A stretch of DNA of 64,000 bases from Halomicrococcus gelatinilyticus (GTDB taxonomy: Archaea; Halobacteriota; Halobacteria; Halobacteriales; Haladaptataceae): contig CP100465.1 in assembly GCA_024227995.1 (NCBI GenBank), forward strand, positions 1,302,001 to 1,366,000. Reading direction: 5' to 3'. The first letter of the stretch is position 1. The number at the start of each line of letters is the position of its first letter. The translations under genes and the position numbers were made by a program. The notes beneath the pieces are model-generated. The model did no database searches. It was not told the origin of the DNA and saw only the letters and a list, made by a program, of their open reading frames with translations. This document shows positions 18,350-28,800 of the stretch, one piece after another.

Positions 18350-18955
18350 CTACGCCCAGGGGTGGCGGCCGGAGCGGTCGGGCCAGAGCGGATACCAGTA
18401 CTCCTCGTCGGTCTCGAGGTCGAGTTCGCCGTCGAGGTTGCTCTCCAGTTTGAACTCGGCGGCGGAGTCACGCTCTTTCCCCGCGCGGGGGGCGAACGGG
18501 TAGTACGCACCGCGACGGAACGAGTACACCCAGTAGTCGTAGTCGCCGCCCTTCTCGAAAGCGAACAGGACAGCCAGCAGCCGCGACCCGTAGCCCGCCT
18601 CGACGAACGTGTCGGCGGCGAAGTGGACGCTGGTGACCAGGTCCTCGAAGTCGTCGTCCTCGAGGACTACCCAGGAGTATCCTTTCGCGTCCGTGTGTGC
18701 GTGGGCCTTCGTCCCCGTCTCCTCCTCGCCCGCCTCGAGGATGGCGTGCACCTCGTCGACGGCGTCCTGGAAATCGGTGCTGTCCGCTTCCGAGAAGCAG
18801 AGCGCCGCTTCGCCGGCCGGAGCGTAGCCGAGGTCGGCCTCCATCGTGACGTACGCGGTGCTCATCCCGAAGAGGTCCTCGGGGTCGGCGTCCTGTGTGG
18901 CGTCGGCCTCGGCCCTGACGCCGAGTACCTCGCGAAGTCCGTCGAGCAGTCCCAT
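18350..18955 (-). CDS. pspAB: PspA-associated protein PspAB family
   Basis: A 201-aa protein resembling the PspAB family found beside PspA membrane-stress proteins in actinobacteria and archaea. It opens MGLLDGLREVLGVRAEADATQDADPEDLFGMSTAYVTME, with later FCSEADS- and GYSWVVLEDDDFEDLVTSVHFAADTFVEAGYGSRLLAVLF-like blocks typical of it. I chose the ATG at 18955, because the longer frame upstream is arginine- and cysteine-rich shadow. No pspA gene is adjacent, so the partner must be elsewhere. It is probably cytosolic and acidic, and its biochemical activity is unknown. Confidence 0.75.
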   Translation of the reverse strand: MGLLDGLREVLGVRAEADATQDADPEDLFGMSTAYVTMEADLGYAPAGEAALCFSEADSTDFQDAVDEVHAILEAGEEETGTKAHAHTDAKGYSWVVLEDDDFEDLVTSVHFAADTFVEAGYGSRLLAVLFAFEKGGDYDYWVYSFRRGAYYPFAPRAGKERDSAAEFKLESNLDGELDLETDEEYWYPLWPDRSGRHPWA

Positions 18956-19058
18956 GGCCGACGTTACGCGTGCCGGAACAAAAAGGGAGACGGACGGCGA
19001 GAGGCCAGAAGCATTACCACACCGTGCGCCGTCACCCCATGGAGGAGGGAGAGCTACG

Positions 19059-19217
19059 ATGGCACACCAGTTCGAATGCACACAGCAGGACTGCGACTTC
19101 ATGGTCCGGGCGAACGACGAGAACGAGGTCGTCGACATGGTCCAGGAGCACGCACGGGAGAAACACGGCATGGCGATGGACCGGAGCGACGTGGAGAACG
19201 CGATACAGCGGACCTGA
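19059..19217 (+). CDS. DUF1059 family small protein
   Basis: A 52-aa protein: MAHQFECTQQDCDFMVRANDE, then a helix VVDMVQEHAREKHGM. This is the DUF1059 pattern, with a zinc-finger-like pair of Cys near the N-terminus (CTQQDC) and two His in HAREKH. Such genes are common and often duplicated in haloarchaea, and their function is unknown. The start at 19059 is preceded by GGAGGGAG, a good Shine-Dalgarno match. That is unusual among the leaderless genes here and helps fix the start. Confidence 0.8.
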   Translation: MAHQFECTQQDCDFMVRANDENEVVDMVQEHAREKHGMAMDRSDVENAIQRT

Positions 19218-19279
19218 ATCGGCGATTCTTTTGTCGGTCTGGCGAAGGATTAAGTAGTTCCGGGAGCGTGGTGAAAGTG

Positions 19280-20410
19280 ATGGCAGACGACCCGGAGGAT
19301 GGGATGCTGTCGTGGGACGAGTCCGTATTCCGGGACGAACACGTCTTCGAGATAGATTACGTGCCGGAGACGTTCGAACACCGCGAGTCCCAGATGCAGA
19401 GCCTGCAGTACGCGCTGCGGCCTGCGGTCCGCGGGTCGCGCCCGCTGAACGTGATGGCCCGGGGGCCACCCGGCACCGGGAAGACCACGGCCGTCCAGAA
19501 GCTGTTCGACGAACTGTCGACCCAGACCGACGTCCGGACGGTCCGCGTCAACTGTCAGGTCGACTCGACGCGCTACTCCATCTTCTCTCGCATCTTCGAG
19601 GGCATCTTCGAGTACGAACCGCCGTCCAGCGGCATCTCGTTCAAGAAGCTGTTCCGCCAGATAACGGAGAAACTGGTCGAGGACGACGAGGTGCTGGTGG
19701 TCGCGCTCGACGACGTGAACTACCTCTTCTACGAGGGGGAGGCGTCCGACACGCTGTATTCGCTCCTGCGCGCGCACGAGGCGCACAGCGGCGCGAAGAT
19801 CGGCGTCATCGTCGTCTCGTCGGACCTCAACCTCGACGTCATCGAGGAACTGGACGGCCGCGTCCAGAGCGTCTTCCGCCCGGAGGACGTCTACTTCCCG
19901 GTGTACGACCAGGGCGAGATCGTCGACATCCTCGACGAGCGCATCGAGCGGGGGTTCCACGACGGGGTCATCACGAGCACGGTACTCGACCGCGTCACCG
20001 AGCTGACCGCCGAGAGCGGCGACCTCCGGGTCGGCATCGACCTGCTGCGGCGCGCCGGCCTGAACGCCGAGATGCGCGCCAGCCGCACCGTCAGCGTCGA
20101 GGACGTCGAGGACGCCTACGAGAAGTCGAAGTTCGTCCACCTCAGCCACAGCCTGCACGCCCTGAGCGAGAACGAGGAGGTCCTCGTCAGGGTCATCGCC
20201 GAGCACGACGGCGAGCAGGCCGGCGAGGTGTACGACGCCTTCCACGAGGAGACCGACCTCGGCTACACCCGCTACTCGGAGATCATCAACAAGCTCGACC
20301 AGCTCGGCATCATCGACGCGACGTACACGAACGTCGACGGCCGCGGGCGCTCGCGGTCGCTCTCACTGCGGTACGACCCCGAGGCGGTGCTGGCGCGGCT
20401 GGACGACTGA
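19280..20410 (+). CDS. orc: Orc1/Cdc6-type replication initiator
   Basis: A 376-aa AAA+ ATPase of the archaeal Orc1/Cdc6 family. Walker A is GPPGTGKT (62-69) and Walker B is [11 protein letters not shown]. Sensor-2/lid residues are in [17 protein letters not shown]-terminal winged helix (about 295-370) carries [25 protein letters not shown]. Haloarchaea carry several paralogues, and only those beside origin repeats are primary initiators. I see no origin recognition boxes or AT-rich unwinding element within the flanking gaps, so this looks like an origin-unlinked copy. A GTG lies two codons upstream of the chosen ATG. Confidence 0.93.
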   Translation: MADDPEDGMLSWDESVFRDEHVFEIDYVPETFEHRESQMQSLQYALRPAVRGSRPLNVMARGPPGTGKTTAVQKLFDELSTQTDVRTVRVNCQVDSTRYSIFSRIFEGIFEYEPPSSGISFKKLFRQITEKLVEDDEVLVVALDDVNYLFYEGEASDTLYSLLRAHEAHSGAKIGVIVVSSDLNLDVIEELDGRVQSVFRPEDVYFPVYDQGEIVDILDERIERGFHDGVITSTVLDRVTELTAESGDLRVGIDLLRRAGLNAEMRASRTVSVEDVEDAYEKSKFVHLSHSLHALSENEEVLVRVIAEHDGEQAGEVYDAFHEETDLGYTRYSEIINKLDQLGIIDATYTNVDGRGRSRSLSLRYDPEAVLARLDD

Positions 20411-20462
20411 CGACTCCGCCGAACGGGGGTGTCAAGTAGCTCGAATGCCTACCGACGGCCAC

Positions 20463-22526
20463 ATGAGCGACGCAGAGTCCGGTCCGCTGTCTCCCGACCG
20501 TCCGGACGCCGAGAGCGAGTTCCGGGTCGACGCGCCGTTCGACCCGGCGGGCGACCAGCCCGAGGCCATCGAACAGCTCGCGGCGGGGTTCGAGGAGGGG
20601 ATGGACAAACAGACCCTGCTCGGCGTGACGGGGTCGGGCAAGACCAACACCGTCTCGTGGGTGATAGAGGAGATCCAGAAGCCGACGCTCGTCATCGCGC
20701 ACAACAAGACGCTCGCCGCCCAGCTGTACGAGGAGTTCCGCAACCTCTTCCCGGACAACGCCGTCGAGTACTTCGTCTCCTACTACGACTACTACCAGCC
20801 GGAGGCGTACGTCGAGCAGACGGACAAGTACATCGAGAAGGACGCCTCCATCAACGAGGAGATCGACCGCCTGCGTCACTCCGCGACCCGCTCGCTGCTC
20901 ACCCGCGAGGACGTCATCGTCGTCGCCTCCGTGTCGGCCATCTACGGCCTCGGTGACCCGCGCAACTACGAGGACATGAGCCTCCGTCTGGAGGTGGGCG
21001 ACGAGGTGGGCCGCGACGAACTGCTGGCGCAACTGGTCGACCTGAACTACGAGCGCAACGACGTCGACTTCACGCAGGGGACGTTCCGCGTCCGCGGCGA
21101 CACCGTCGAGATATTCCCCATGTACGGCCGGTACGCCGTCCGCGTGGAGCTCTGGGGCGACGAGGTCGACCGCATGGTGAAGATCGATCCGCTGGAAGGC
21201 GAGGTGAAGTCTCAGGAACCAGCCGTTCTGGTCCACCCCGCGGAGCACTACTCCATCCCCGAGCAGACGATGGAGCAGGCCATCGCGGAGATCGAGTCGG
21301 ACCTCGACGACCGGGTGAGCTACTTCGAGCGGACGGGCGACCTCGTCGCCGCCCAGCGCATCGAGGAGCGCACCACCTTCGACCTGGAGATGCTTCGAGA
21401 AGCGGGCTACTGCTCGGGCATCGAGAACTACTCCGTCTACCTCAGCGACCGCGAGTCCGGCGACGCGCCGTACACGCTGCTGGACTACTTCCCCGACGAC
21501 TTCCTCACCGTCATCGACGAGTCCCACCAGACCGTCCCGCAGATCCGCGGCCAGTACGCCGGCGACAAGTCCCGCAAGGACTCGCTGGTCGAGAACGGTT
21601 TCCGCCTGCCCACCGCGTACGACAACCGTCCGCTCACCTTCGAGGAGTTCGAGGCGAAGACCGACCGGACGCTGTACGTCTCCGCGACGCCCGCCGACTA
21701 CGAGCAGGAGGAGAGTGGACAGATCGTCGAACAGATCGTCCGCCCGACGCACCTCGTCGACCCCAAGGTGTCGCTGGCCGACGCCTCGGGCCAGATCGAC
21801 GACCTGATGGACCGCATCGACCGCCGCATCGAGAACGACGAGCGCGTGCTGGTGACGACGCTCACCAAGCGCATGGCCGAGGACCTCACCGAGTACCTGG
21901 AGGAGGCCGGCGTCGCGGTCGAGTACATGCACGACGAGACGGACACCCTGGAGCGACACGAGCTCGTCCGCGGGCTCCGCCTCGGCGAGTTCGACGTGCT
22001 CGTCGGCATCAACCTGCTCCGGGAGGGGCTGGACATCCCCGAGGTGAGCCTCGTCGCCATCCTCGACGCCGACCAGGAGGGCTTCCTGCGCTCGGAGACG
22101 TCGCTCGTCCAGACGATGGGCCGGGCGGCCCGCAACGTCAACGGCGAGGTCGTCCTCTACGCCGACGAGCGGACCGACGCGATGGAGTCCGCCATCGAGG
22201 AGACGCGCCGTCGCCGCCGCATCCAGCAGGAGTTCAACGAGGAGCACGGCCACGAACCGCAGACCATCGACAAGGAGGTGTCGGAGGCGAACCTGCCGGG
22301 GAGCAAGACCGACACCAGCGGCGTCGCGAGCGGCGAACCGGAGACGGAGGACGAGGCCGAGCGCCGCGTGGCCGAACTCGAAGAGCGCATGGACGAGGCC
22401 GCCAACAACCTGGAGTTCGAACTCGCGGCCGACATCCGCGACCGCATCCGCGAACTGCGCGAGGAGTTCGACCTCGACGTCGCAGTTGGCGAAGGCGGCG
22501 TGCCGGAACCGGACGCGGAGTTCTGA
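20463..22526 (+). CDS. uvrB: Excinuclease ABC subunit UvrB
   Basis: A roughly 690-aa UvrB, the damage-verifying helicase of bacterial-type nucleotide excision repair, which many haloarchaea carry. Visible motifs: Walker [11 protein letters not shown], the beta-hairpin region [29 protein letters not shown] (motif II) and [27 protein letters not shown]. The C-terminal UVR motif (about 640-675) contacts UvrC. Two in-frame ATGs (20445 and 20463) are possible, and the second gives the more typical [14 protein letters not shown] start. UvrC is at 52888-54639, and UvrA is not in the window. Confidence 0.96.
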   Translation: MSDAESGPLSPDRPDAESEFRVDAPFDPAGDQPEAIEQLAAGFEEGMDKQTLLGVTGSGKTNTVSWVIEEIQKPTLVIAHNKTLAAQLYEEFRNLFPDNAVEYFVSYYDYYQPEAYVEQTDKYIEKDASINEEIDRLRHSATRSLLTREDVIVVASVSAIYGLGDPRNYEDMSLRLEVGDEVGRDELLAQLVDLNYERNDVDFTQGTFRVRGDTVEIFPMYGRYAVRVELWGDEVDRMVKIDPLEGEVKSQEPAVLVHPAEHYSIPEQTMEQAIAEIESDLDDRVSYFERTGDLVAAQRIEERTTFDLEMLREAGYCSGIENYSVYLSDRESGDAPYTLLDYFPDDFLTVIDESHQTVPQIRGQYAGDKSRKDSLVENGFRLPTAYDNRPLTFEEFEAKTDRTLYVSATPADYEQEESGQIVEQIVRPTHLVDPKVSLADASGQIDDLMDRIDRRIENDERVLVTTLTKRMAEDLTEYLEEAGVAVEYMHDETDTLERHELVRGLRLGEFDVLVGINLLREGLDIPEVSLVAILDADQEGFLRSETSLVQTMGRAARNVNGEVVLYADERTDAMESAIEETRRRRRIQQEFNEEHGHEPQTIDKEVSEANLPGSKTDTSGVASGEPETEDEAERRVAELEERMDEAANNLEFELAADIRDRIRELREEFDLDVAVGEGGVPEPDAEF

Positions 22527-22768
22527 CGCCGCGACGCCCCCACGGACACGTCGCCCAGATGTACGTACGATATCCGATAGGTGCTGGGATAGACGGGCGT
22601 TCGGTACCGGCGGGGAGACCCCTCGAAACGCCCGACTCGACCGCCACGCGCGGTCCGATGAACCTGACGGCCGATAGCTGACAGCCATCTTTAATATAAT
22701 AATCTTCCACCATTGTTTAGGCCAGTTATCAAGACTTTTTTGACCCGATTCGATTAGTCCGGGGCACT
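22527..22768. other. Intergenic region with AT-rich promoter-like block
   Basis: No gene is supported here. The left half is ordinary GC-rich DNA. From about 22688 to 22745 it turns AT-rich (TTTAATATAATAATC, then GACTTTTTTGACC). This is the best promoter candidate for the TauE-UspA operon, although it lies about 280 bp upstream of tauE, and two very short open frames fill that space. Confidence 0.4.
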
Positions 22769-22972
22769 ATGGGCCAGCAGGCCGCTACCGCACGCAACGA
22801 CCCCGGGAACCACGTCCGACTGCCGACGGGAGGGTTCACCTAGATGGACGCATCGTTCGACGGTTCGCCCCCGACTCGTCTGGAGGTCCCGTCTCGCTTC
22901 CGTCAGACGTCCACCCACGAGCGAGCGACCGCGACCGGCGCGAAATCTATCGCCACCGTCACCGAGGGCTGA
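22769..22972 (+). other. Two abutting short open frames (24 and 42 codons) before tauE
   Basis: An ATG at 22769 opens 24 codons (MGQQAATARNDPGNHVRLPT and onward) to a TAG at 22841. An ATG follows at once at 22844 and opens 42 codons to a TGA at 22970, 7 bp before tauE. The TAG-ATG abutment matches the style of real gene pairs in this window (eif5A-speB, tauE-uspA). The peptides show no recognisable family or signal peptide. They could be leader peptides or a chance result of low stop-codon density. Confidence 0.22.
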
Positions 22973-22979
22973 TTTCGGC

Positions 22980-24065
22980 ATGGAGACACCATCCTACAGT
23001 CGCATCCAGAAGTCGTTCCTGAAGTACCAGCACCTCTTCGTATTCACCGTCCCCGTGCTGTTCGTCGCGGGCGTCTACCTCTTCGCGCCCACGTCGGGGG
23101 ACGGCGGCACGGGCTACTGGCTGGAGTACTGGTGGCTGTTCCCGTTCTTCCTCCTCGGGGCGACCACCGTGAACACCGTCGGCATCAGCGGGTCCGCGCT
23201 GTTCGTGCCGTTCTTCATCTTCATCTTCCCGCTGTTCGCCCACCCGCTCGAACCCGAGACGCTCGTGAAGGTCGGCCTCATCAGCGAGGCGTTCGGCCTC
23301 TCCAGTTCTGCCGTCGCGTTCATCCAGTACGGTCTCGTCGACCGACGGCTGGCGCTCACGCTCGTCGCCGGCTCCCTGCCGTTCGTCATCGGCGGCGCGC
23401 TGCTGTCGTTCGTCGTCCCCGAACCCGTGTTCCACGGGCTTCTCGGGATCGCACTTATCGCCGCGTCCTACCTCCTGTTCAAGGCCGACCTCGGCCACGA
23501 CGGGAGCGACGCCGGCGCGGAGTCAGAGGCCGTCGCCGACGGTGGCACCGAACCCGACCTCCCGGACGACGACGGGAAGCTCGGCCCCGCGGGCGTCAAC
23601 ACCGACGACGATGGGACGGTGACGCGCGTCGACCGGGAGGGCGACGACTACACCTACACCCGGGGCGGCTACCTGCGCCGGTTCGCCAACTACAGCATCG
23701 GCGGCACCTTCCAGGGACTCGCCGGCTTCGGCATCGGCGAGCTGGGCATCATCTCGATGCTCGGCACGTCGGTTCCCGTCCGGGTCGCCATCGGCACCAA
23801 CCACATCGTCGTCGCGCTGACGGCCATCATCGCCTCGCTCGTCCACGTGTTCGGCGGCGGACTCGTCCCCGGCGGCCACTCCATGAGCCTCGCGACGACG
23901 CCGTGGAACATGGTCGTGTTCACCGTCCCGGCAACGGTCACCGGCGGCCAGATAGCACCGTACGTGTCCAACGCGCTGGAGACCGAGACCATCAAGAAGT
24001 TCGTCGGGACGCTGTTCGCGGTCATCTCGGTCGCGCTGTTCCTGATGGCCACGGGAGGCATCTAG
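22980..24065 (+). CDS. TauE/SafE family sulfite/sulfonate-type exporter
   Basis: A 361-aa membrane protein with about eight transmembrane helices in two halves. A long acidic loop in the middle (about 180-225, DDDGKLGPAGVNTDDD) is cytosolic. The second half repeats the family's glycine-rich helix pattern (YSIGGTFQGLAGFGIGELGIISML, then GTNHIVVALTAIIASLVHVF). TauE/SafE proteins move sulfite, sulfonates or other small organic anions. The stop is followed immediately by the ATG of a universal stress protein gene, so the two are translated together. Confidence 0.88.
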   Translation: METPSYSRIQKSFLKYQHLFVFTVPVLFVAGVYLFAPTSGDGGTGYWLEYWWLFPFFLLGATTVNTVGISGSALFVPFFIFIFPLFAHPLEPETLVKVGLISEAFGLSSSAVAFIQYGLVDRRLALTLVAGSLPFVIGGALLSFVVPEPVFHGLLGIALIAASYLLFKADLGHDGSDAGAESEAVADGGTEPDLPDDDGKLGPAGVNTDDDGTVTRVDREGDDYTYTRGGYLRRFANYSIGGTFQGLAGFGIGELGIISMLGTSVPVRVAIGTNHIVVALTAIIASLVHVFGGGLVPGGHSMSLATTPWNMVVFTVPATVTGGQIAPYVSNALETETIKKFVGTLFAVISVALFLMATGGI

Positions 24066-24503
24066 ATGTACGAGAACATCCTGCTGCCGACGGACGGCAG
24101 CGCGGGGACCGAGAAGTTCGTCGCCCACGCCGCCGAACTCGCGACGACGTACGACGCGACGCTCCACGTCCTGTCGGTCGTCGACACGCGCAACCGCTTC
24201 GAGAGCCCGTCGAGCGGCATCGCTCCCGAGGCCTGGACGGAGGCCGAGCGGGAGCGCGCCGAGGAGTCCGTCGAGGCGGCGGTCGCCAGCCTGCCCGAGT
24301 CGGTGACCGTCGAACGCGTCGTCCGCGAGGGCGTGCCCCAGACCCAGATCATCGAGTACGTCGACGACGCGGACGTCGACGTCGTCGTCATGGGGACCCA
24401 CGGCCGGACCGGACTCGACCACTACCTCATCGGTAGCGTCACCGAGCGGGTGGTCCGGAGGTGCCCCGTCCCCGTCCTCACCGTCCAGATCGACGACGAG
24501 TAG
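24066..24503 (+). CDS. Universal stress protein (UspA family)
   Basis: A 145-aa UspA-fold protein. It opens MYENILLPTDGSAGTEKF and carries the ATP-binding motif GTHGRTGLDHYLIGSVTERV (G-x2-G-x9-G-S/T) near residue 105, so it is of the nucleotide-binding kind. It abuts the tauE stop with no spacer. Transporter-Usp pairs are common in haloarchaea, and the Usp is thought to sense nucleotide state and adjust the transporter (family knowledge plus inference). Confidence 0.93.
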   Translation: MYENILLPTDGSAGTEKFVAHAAELATTYDATLHVLSVVDTRNRFESPSSGIAPEAWTEAERERAEESVEAAVASLPESVTVERVVREGVPQTQIIEYVDDADVDVVVMGTHGRTGLDHYLIGSVTERVVRRCPVPVLTVQIDDE

Positions 24504-24664
24504 GGCGGCCGACCGCGCCCGCGAGTCCGCCCGTGGGCGCCTATCATCGCCCGGCGACGGTTGTCCGCCTGGCGACGATTATTTATCGCGTCCAGACGAT
24601 TCCCAACTATGGGTATCGTCATCTCGACACGCGGGCGCAGGACGACGGCAGTCCGCCGCGAACC

Positions 24665-25312
24665 ATGACCGAGACGACAGACGGGACGAACGAACCCGTC
24701 GACGTCCCCGACAGGGACGAGGTCCTCGACGCGACGACCGACGGGGAGCCGGTCGTCCCCGACTGGGAGGACGAGTACGTCGACCGCGTCAGCGACCGGT
24801 TGCTGGTGAACTACGACCTGGAGAAGGACGTCCGGATCGGCGGCGAGTGGTTCGAGTTGTACGGGCGACTGGTGATGGAGAACCACAAGCAGTTCTTCCA
24901 CCCCGCGCTCAACTACGCGAACCACGACGCCGAGGAGCACCTCTTCGTGACCCGCGTCGACGCCGTCGGCGTCCCCGACCTCCAGACGCTCGCCGACCTC
25001 GGCCACGCTCTCGCCGACGAGTGGATCACCCCCAGCGAGCGCCACTTCGGCACCGAGTTCACCTTCGCACTCGTCGCGCCGTCCATCCCCGGCGACGTCC
25101 ACGAGTTCGTCGACGGGTTCCGCGACCGGACGCTGCTGAAGTTCGGCTACCACGGCAAGTACGAGGTCAACCTGGTGGTCGTCGCACCGGCCGAACAGGC
25201 GGTCGTCGCCAGCCAGAACGCCGACGTCCAGCGGGCGTTCGCGCTCTGGCAGCCCCCACAGCAGGAGCGCGACGGACTCCTTCGCCGCGTCGCTCGCCGG
25301 TTGCGTCCCTGA
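24665..25312 (+). CDS. Conserved hypothetical haloarchaeal protein
   Basis: A 215-aa acidic soluble protein that I do not recognise. It is all alpha/beta in look, with conserved-seeming blocks DLEKDVRIGGEWFELYGRLVMENHKQFFHPALNYANHD and FGTEFTFALVAPSIPGDVHEFVDGF, and a basic tail GLLRRVARRLRP. There is no signal peptide or membrane helix. Upstream, ATTATTTATCG at about 24577-24587 is a TATA candidate with a leader of some 50 nt. It lies just before tRNA-His. Confidence 0.6.
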   Translation: MTETTDGTNEPVDVPDRDEVLDATTDGEPVVPDWEDEYVDRVSDRLLVNYDLEKDVRIGGEWFELYGRLVMENHKQFFHPALNYANHDAEEHLFVTRVDAVGVPDLQTLADLGHALADEWITPSERHFGTEFTFALVAPSIPGDVHEFVDGFRDRTLLKFGYHGKYEVNLVVVAPAEQAVVASQNADVQRAFALWQPPQQERDGLLRRVARRLRP

Positions 25313-25402
25313 CGGCGGGGCCGGAACCACCACGAGAACCAGTCACAGGAACGCTCGCTTCCGAAACGTATTTCAATCTCAGTGGACAAGCAACGACTGC
25401 GT

Positions 25403-25476
25403 GTCCGGGTTGGGGTAGTGGACTATCCTCCAGCCTTGTGGAGGCTGGGACGCGGGTTCAATTCTCGCACCTGGAC
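25403..25476 (+). tRNA. trnH: tRNA-His (anticodon GTG)
   Basis: A full cloverleaf can be drawn. The acceptor is 25404-25410 with 25469-25475, including one G-U pair. The extra G at -1 (25403) pairs with discriminator C73 (25476), the hallmark of tRNA-His. The anticodon stem CAGCC/GGCTG holds loop TTGTGGA with anticodon GTG (25438-25440). The T stem GCGGG/CTCGC holds loop TTCAATT. CCA is not encoded and there is no intron. Confidence 0.95.
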
Positions 25477-25817
25477 CTTCTTCCGAACGTCACACCGCGA
25501 GCGGTCGCTGTCGGTCGAGTGCGTCGCGAACCACGGCACCAGCTGTTCGTCCGACTCCGCGATTCGCCGGTCGCCAGACCTGACGGACGACACCGTCGTA
25601 CGTGCTGGAATCCGTAGATTTCACGCCGCAGTCGAACACGTTCCACCGCGATAGACGCTATCCCCGACGAATCGGGGATTTACTCGCTGGCAAAAATACC
25701 ACACCCACATGATATTTATGGCCGTGAGCAGTCGGTACTGACAATGATGCGAGTAGTGCGCGAGTTATTTGAACGGCGGGCCGGCGACCGAAGGACCGCC
25801 GCACGGTTCGCCCGACC
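25477..25817 (+). other. Spacer between tRNA-His and the giant surface protein gene
   Basis: No gene is seen. It holds a hairpin at 25660-25679, two AT-rich TATA candidates (GATATTTATG at 25711-25720 and GAGTTATTTGAAC at 25762-25774), and nothing else recognisable. Either TATA would give the surface protein mRNA a leader of roughly 25-80 nt. Confidence 0.45.
25660..25679 (+). terminator. Perfect 8-bp hairpin, possible terminator or attenuator
   Basis: ATCCCCGA and TCGGGGAT flank a CGAA loop. It is followed by TTTACTC rather than a long T run, so a terminator role is weak. It could mark the end of the tRNA transcript or sit in the control region of the next gene. Confidence 0.35.
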
Positions 25818-28800
25818 ATGACGCCGAGTCGGGGCGTCGATTCGCTGGTGGTCCTGTCGATCGTGGTGGCCCTGGTCGCGCCGGTCGCAGCGGTGCCGCT
25901 CGGAGCAGGAGGGGAGGACGCGGCAGCGGGACAGCGGTCGGAGCGCGTCGTGCAACGGCCGGGGGCTGGGGAGGTGGACGCGGTCGAGCGTACGCGACTG
26001 CTGAACCCGGCCCCGATGGCGTCGGGTGAGCCGGACATCTCGAACTTCACCGTGACGAACCCATCTGGGCGCAACGTTTCTGTGATTTTTGACTCACATG
26101 AAACGCTCAGCAGCATTTCCGTGACAATCGAAAGGAACGGCGATCCGGAGTACGTCCTTGACGAAGATGATTTCTCGAAGAGCGGAACTGGACCATACAC
26201 CTACAGTGCCACCTACAAAGCGGGTGAAGATGCAGAGTTCAATGCCACACTCATCACGGCAGAAGACTCGGACGGGAACGATGGAGCCGACAGTGAATCC
26301 GGGAGCACCATCGTAGACACCACTCCACCAACCATCTCTGGGATATCCGTCTCAGACGAAACAGACACCGACGGCACCGTCGCAAACGGCGACGACGTCA
26401 GGGTCAGCGCGACCGTCAACGACACCACGAGCGACGTCGCGTCCGTCACGGCCAATCTCTCGGCGTTCGGTGCGGGGTCAGCGGTGTCGTTGCACTACGA
26501 TAGCGGGAACACGTACGTGGAGACGGTTCCGGTCGGAAATCTCAGTGCGCCGACCGACGGGAACCACACCGTGACGGTCGAGGCAACCGACACCGACGTC
26601 CACACCAACACGGCGAACGCGACGTCGACCGACGCGCTGACGGTCGACACGACGGCGCCGAACGTCACCGACGTGGGGTTCAACGGGAGCGCGACCCAGG
26701 ACGGCGAGGTCCACGAGGACGACGACGTCACCGTCGAGGCGAACGTCAGCGACGACCCCGCTGGCCCCACGCTCGCCACGTCCGCGCCCGTCACGGCCGA
26801 CCTCTCGGCGTTCGGCGCCGGCGCGAGCGTCGAACTGACGGACGGCGACGGCGACGGCGTCTACGACGCGACCGTCAGCGTCGACGAGGGGAGCGCGGCC
26901 CGCGACGGCAACTACACGGTGAACGTCACTGCCGAGGACGAGGTCGGGCACAGCACGACGGCCGAGGTCGGGGAACTGGAGCTCGATACGCCGCCGGACC
27001 TCTCGAACTACACCGTCACCAACCCGTCGGGCCAGGAGCTCGCGATATCGTTCGACTCCTCGGAGGCGCTGTCGACGATAGCGGTCGACGTCTCGGGCGC
27101 GACGACGGCCACGCTGGACGAGACCGACTTCACCGAGAGCGGCGGGCCACCGTACGCGTACGACGCGACGTGGAACGCCAGCACCGACGGCAACGTCACG
27201 GTGACGCTGTCGAACGCCAGCGACGCCGACGGCACCAACGGTTCGAGCGGCCAGGCCGTCGACGTGACCCTCGACACCACGCCGCCGTCGGTGTCGAACC
27301 TCACGCTCGCCGACGACGACGACGGCGACGGCAACGTCACCCACGGCGACACGATCCGTATCGACGCAAACGTCACCGACAACATCGATGCCACGCCGAC
27401 GGTGGAAGCCGACGCCGGCGCGTTCGGGAACGGGACCGTCACGCTGACCGACGCGGACGGCGACGGCGTCTACAACGCCACCGCCACCGTCGACGGCAGC
27501 GCGTCCACCGACGGCGAGCGTGCCGTCACCGTCGACGCCACCGACGATCAGGGCAACCGCCGGTCGACCACCTCGGACACCCTCACCCTCGACACCGCCG
27601 TCCCGACGGTCACGAACGGGACGCTCACGGACGCCACCGACGGCAACGGCATCGTCGGCGACGACGACAACCTCACAGTCAGCGTCGACGTCGACGGCAC
27701 GGGAAGCAACGTCGTCAACGTCACGGCGAACCTCTCGGCCTTCGGTGGGGGGTCGGCGGTCGAACTCACGCACAACGCCAGCAGCGGCGCCTACGACCGG
27801 ACCGTGAGCGTAGACGACGCCAACGCCAGCGCCGACGGCCAGTACAGCGTCGACGTCACGGCGAAAGACGACGCCGACAACGTCGAGACGAACGCGACGG
27901 ACGCGCTGAAACTGGACACCAGGGCGCCGGTCATCAAGAATCCGACGCTCACGGACGCCACGGACGGGAACGGGACCGTGGGCGACGGCCACGAGGTCCG
28001 CATCACCGCGAACGTGACGGACGTCACGAACGTCGCCTCGGTGGCGGCCGACGTCTCGGCGTTCGGCGCCGGCACCGTCGCGATGAACAACACGGCCGGC
28101 GACGTCTACAACGCGACCGTCACCGTCGACGGTACCAACGCCACGGACGGCATCCACGACGTCGCCATCACCGCCACGGACAGTCAGGGCAAGAGCATCA
28201 CCAACGCGACGAACAACCTGACGCTCGACACCGCGCCGCCGCTCGTCGAGAGCGCGACGCTCCACGACGACGGCGACGGCAACGTCACCGACGGCGACGC
28301 GGTCACCGTGCGCGTCGACGCCAATGCGACGGGTAGCGACGTCGGGTCGGTCACCGCGAACCTCTCGGCGTTCGGCGCGGGGTCGGCGGTCGACCTGGGA
28401 TTCAACGCCACCAGCGGCGTCTACGAGGGAACCGCCGCGGTGAACGCGTCCGATGCGGCCGCCGACGGCGAGCGCGACGTCGCGGTCACCGTCACCGACG
28501 CGGCGCAGAACGACGCGAAGGGGACGACGAACAACCTCACGCTGGACGTGACGCCGCCGACGGTGTCCGGGAACGTCATCGACGCTCACGACGGCGACGG
28601 CGTCGTCGGCGACGGGGACGCGATCGACGTCACCGCGGACGTCACGGAGGCGACGACGAACGTCACCGCGGTCGTCGCGAACGTCAGCGCGTTCGGCGTC
28701 GGGAACGTGACGCTGGAGGACACGAACGACGACGGCGTCTACAACGCGACCGTCGACGTCGACGCGAGCAACGCCGCGGACGGCACGCACGCGGTCACCA

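Noticed and set aside
18248..19279. Long N-terminal extension of the Orc1/Cdc6 frame
   Set aside because: The region is fully occupied on the other strand by pspAB and by the DUF1059 gene on the same strand in another frame. The initiator family starts at the ATG at 19280.
19217..19280. Possible replication origin beside the orc gene
   Set aside because: The gap is only about 60 bp, without G-rich origin box repeats or a long AT-rich stretch.
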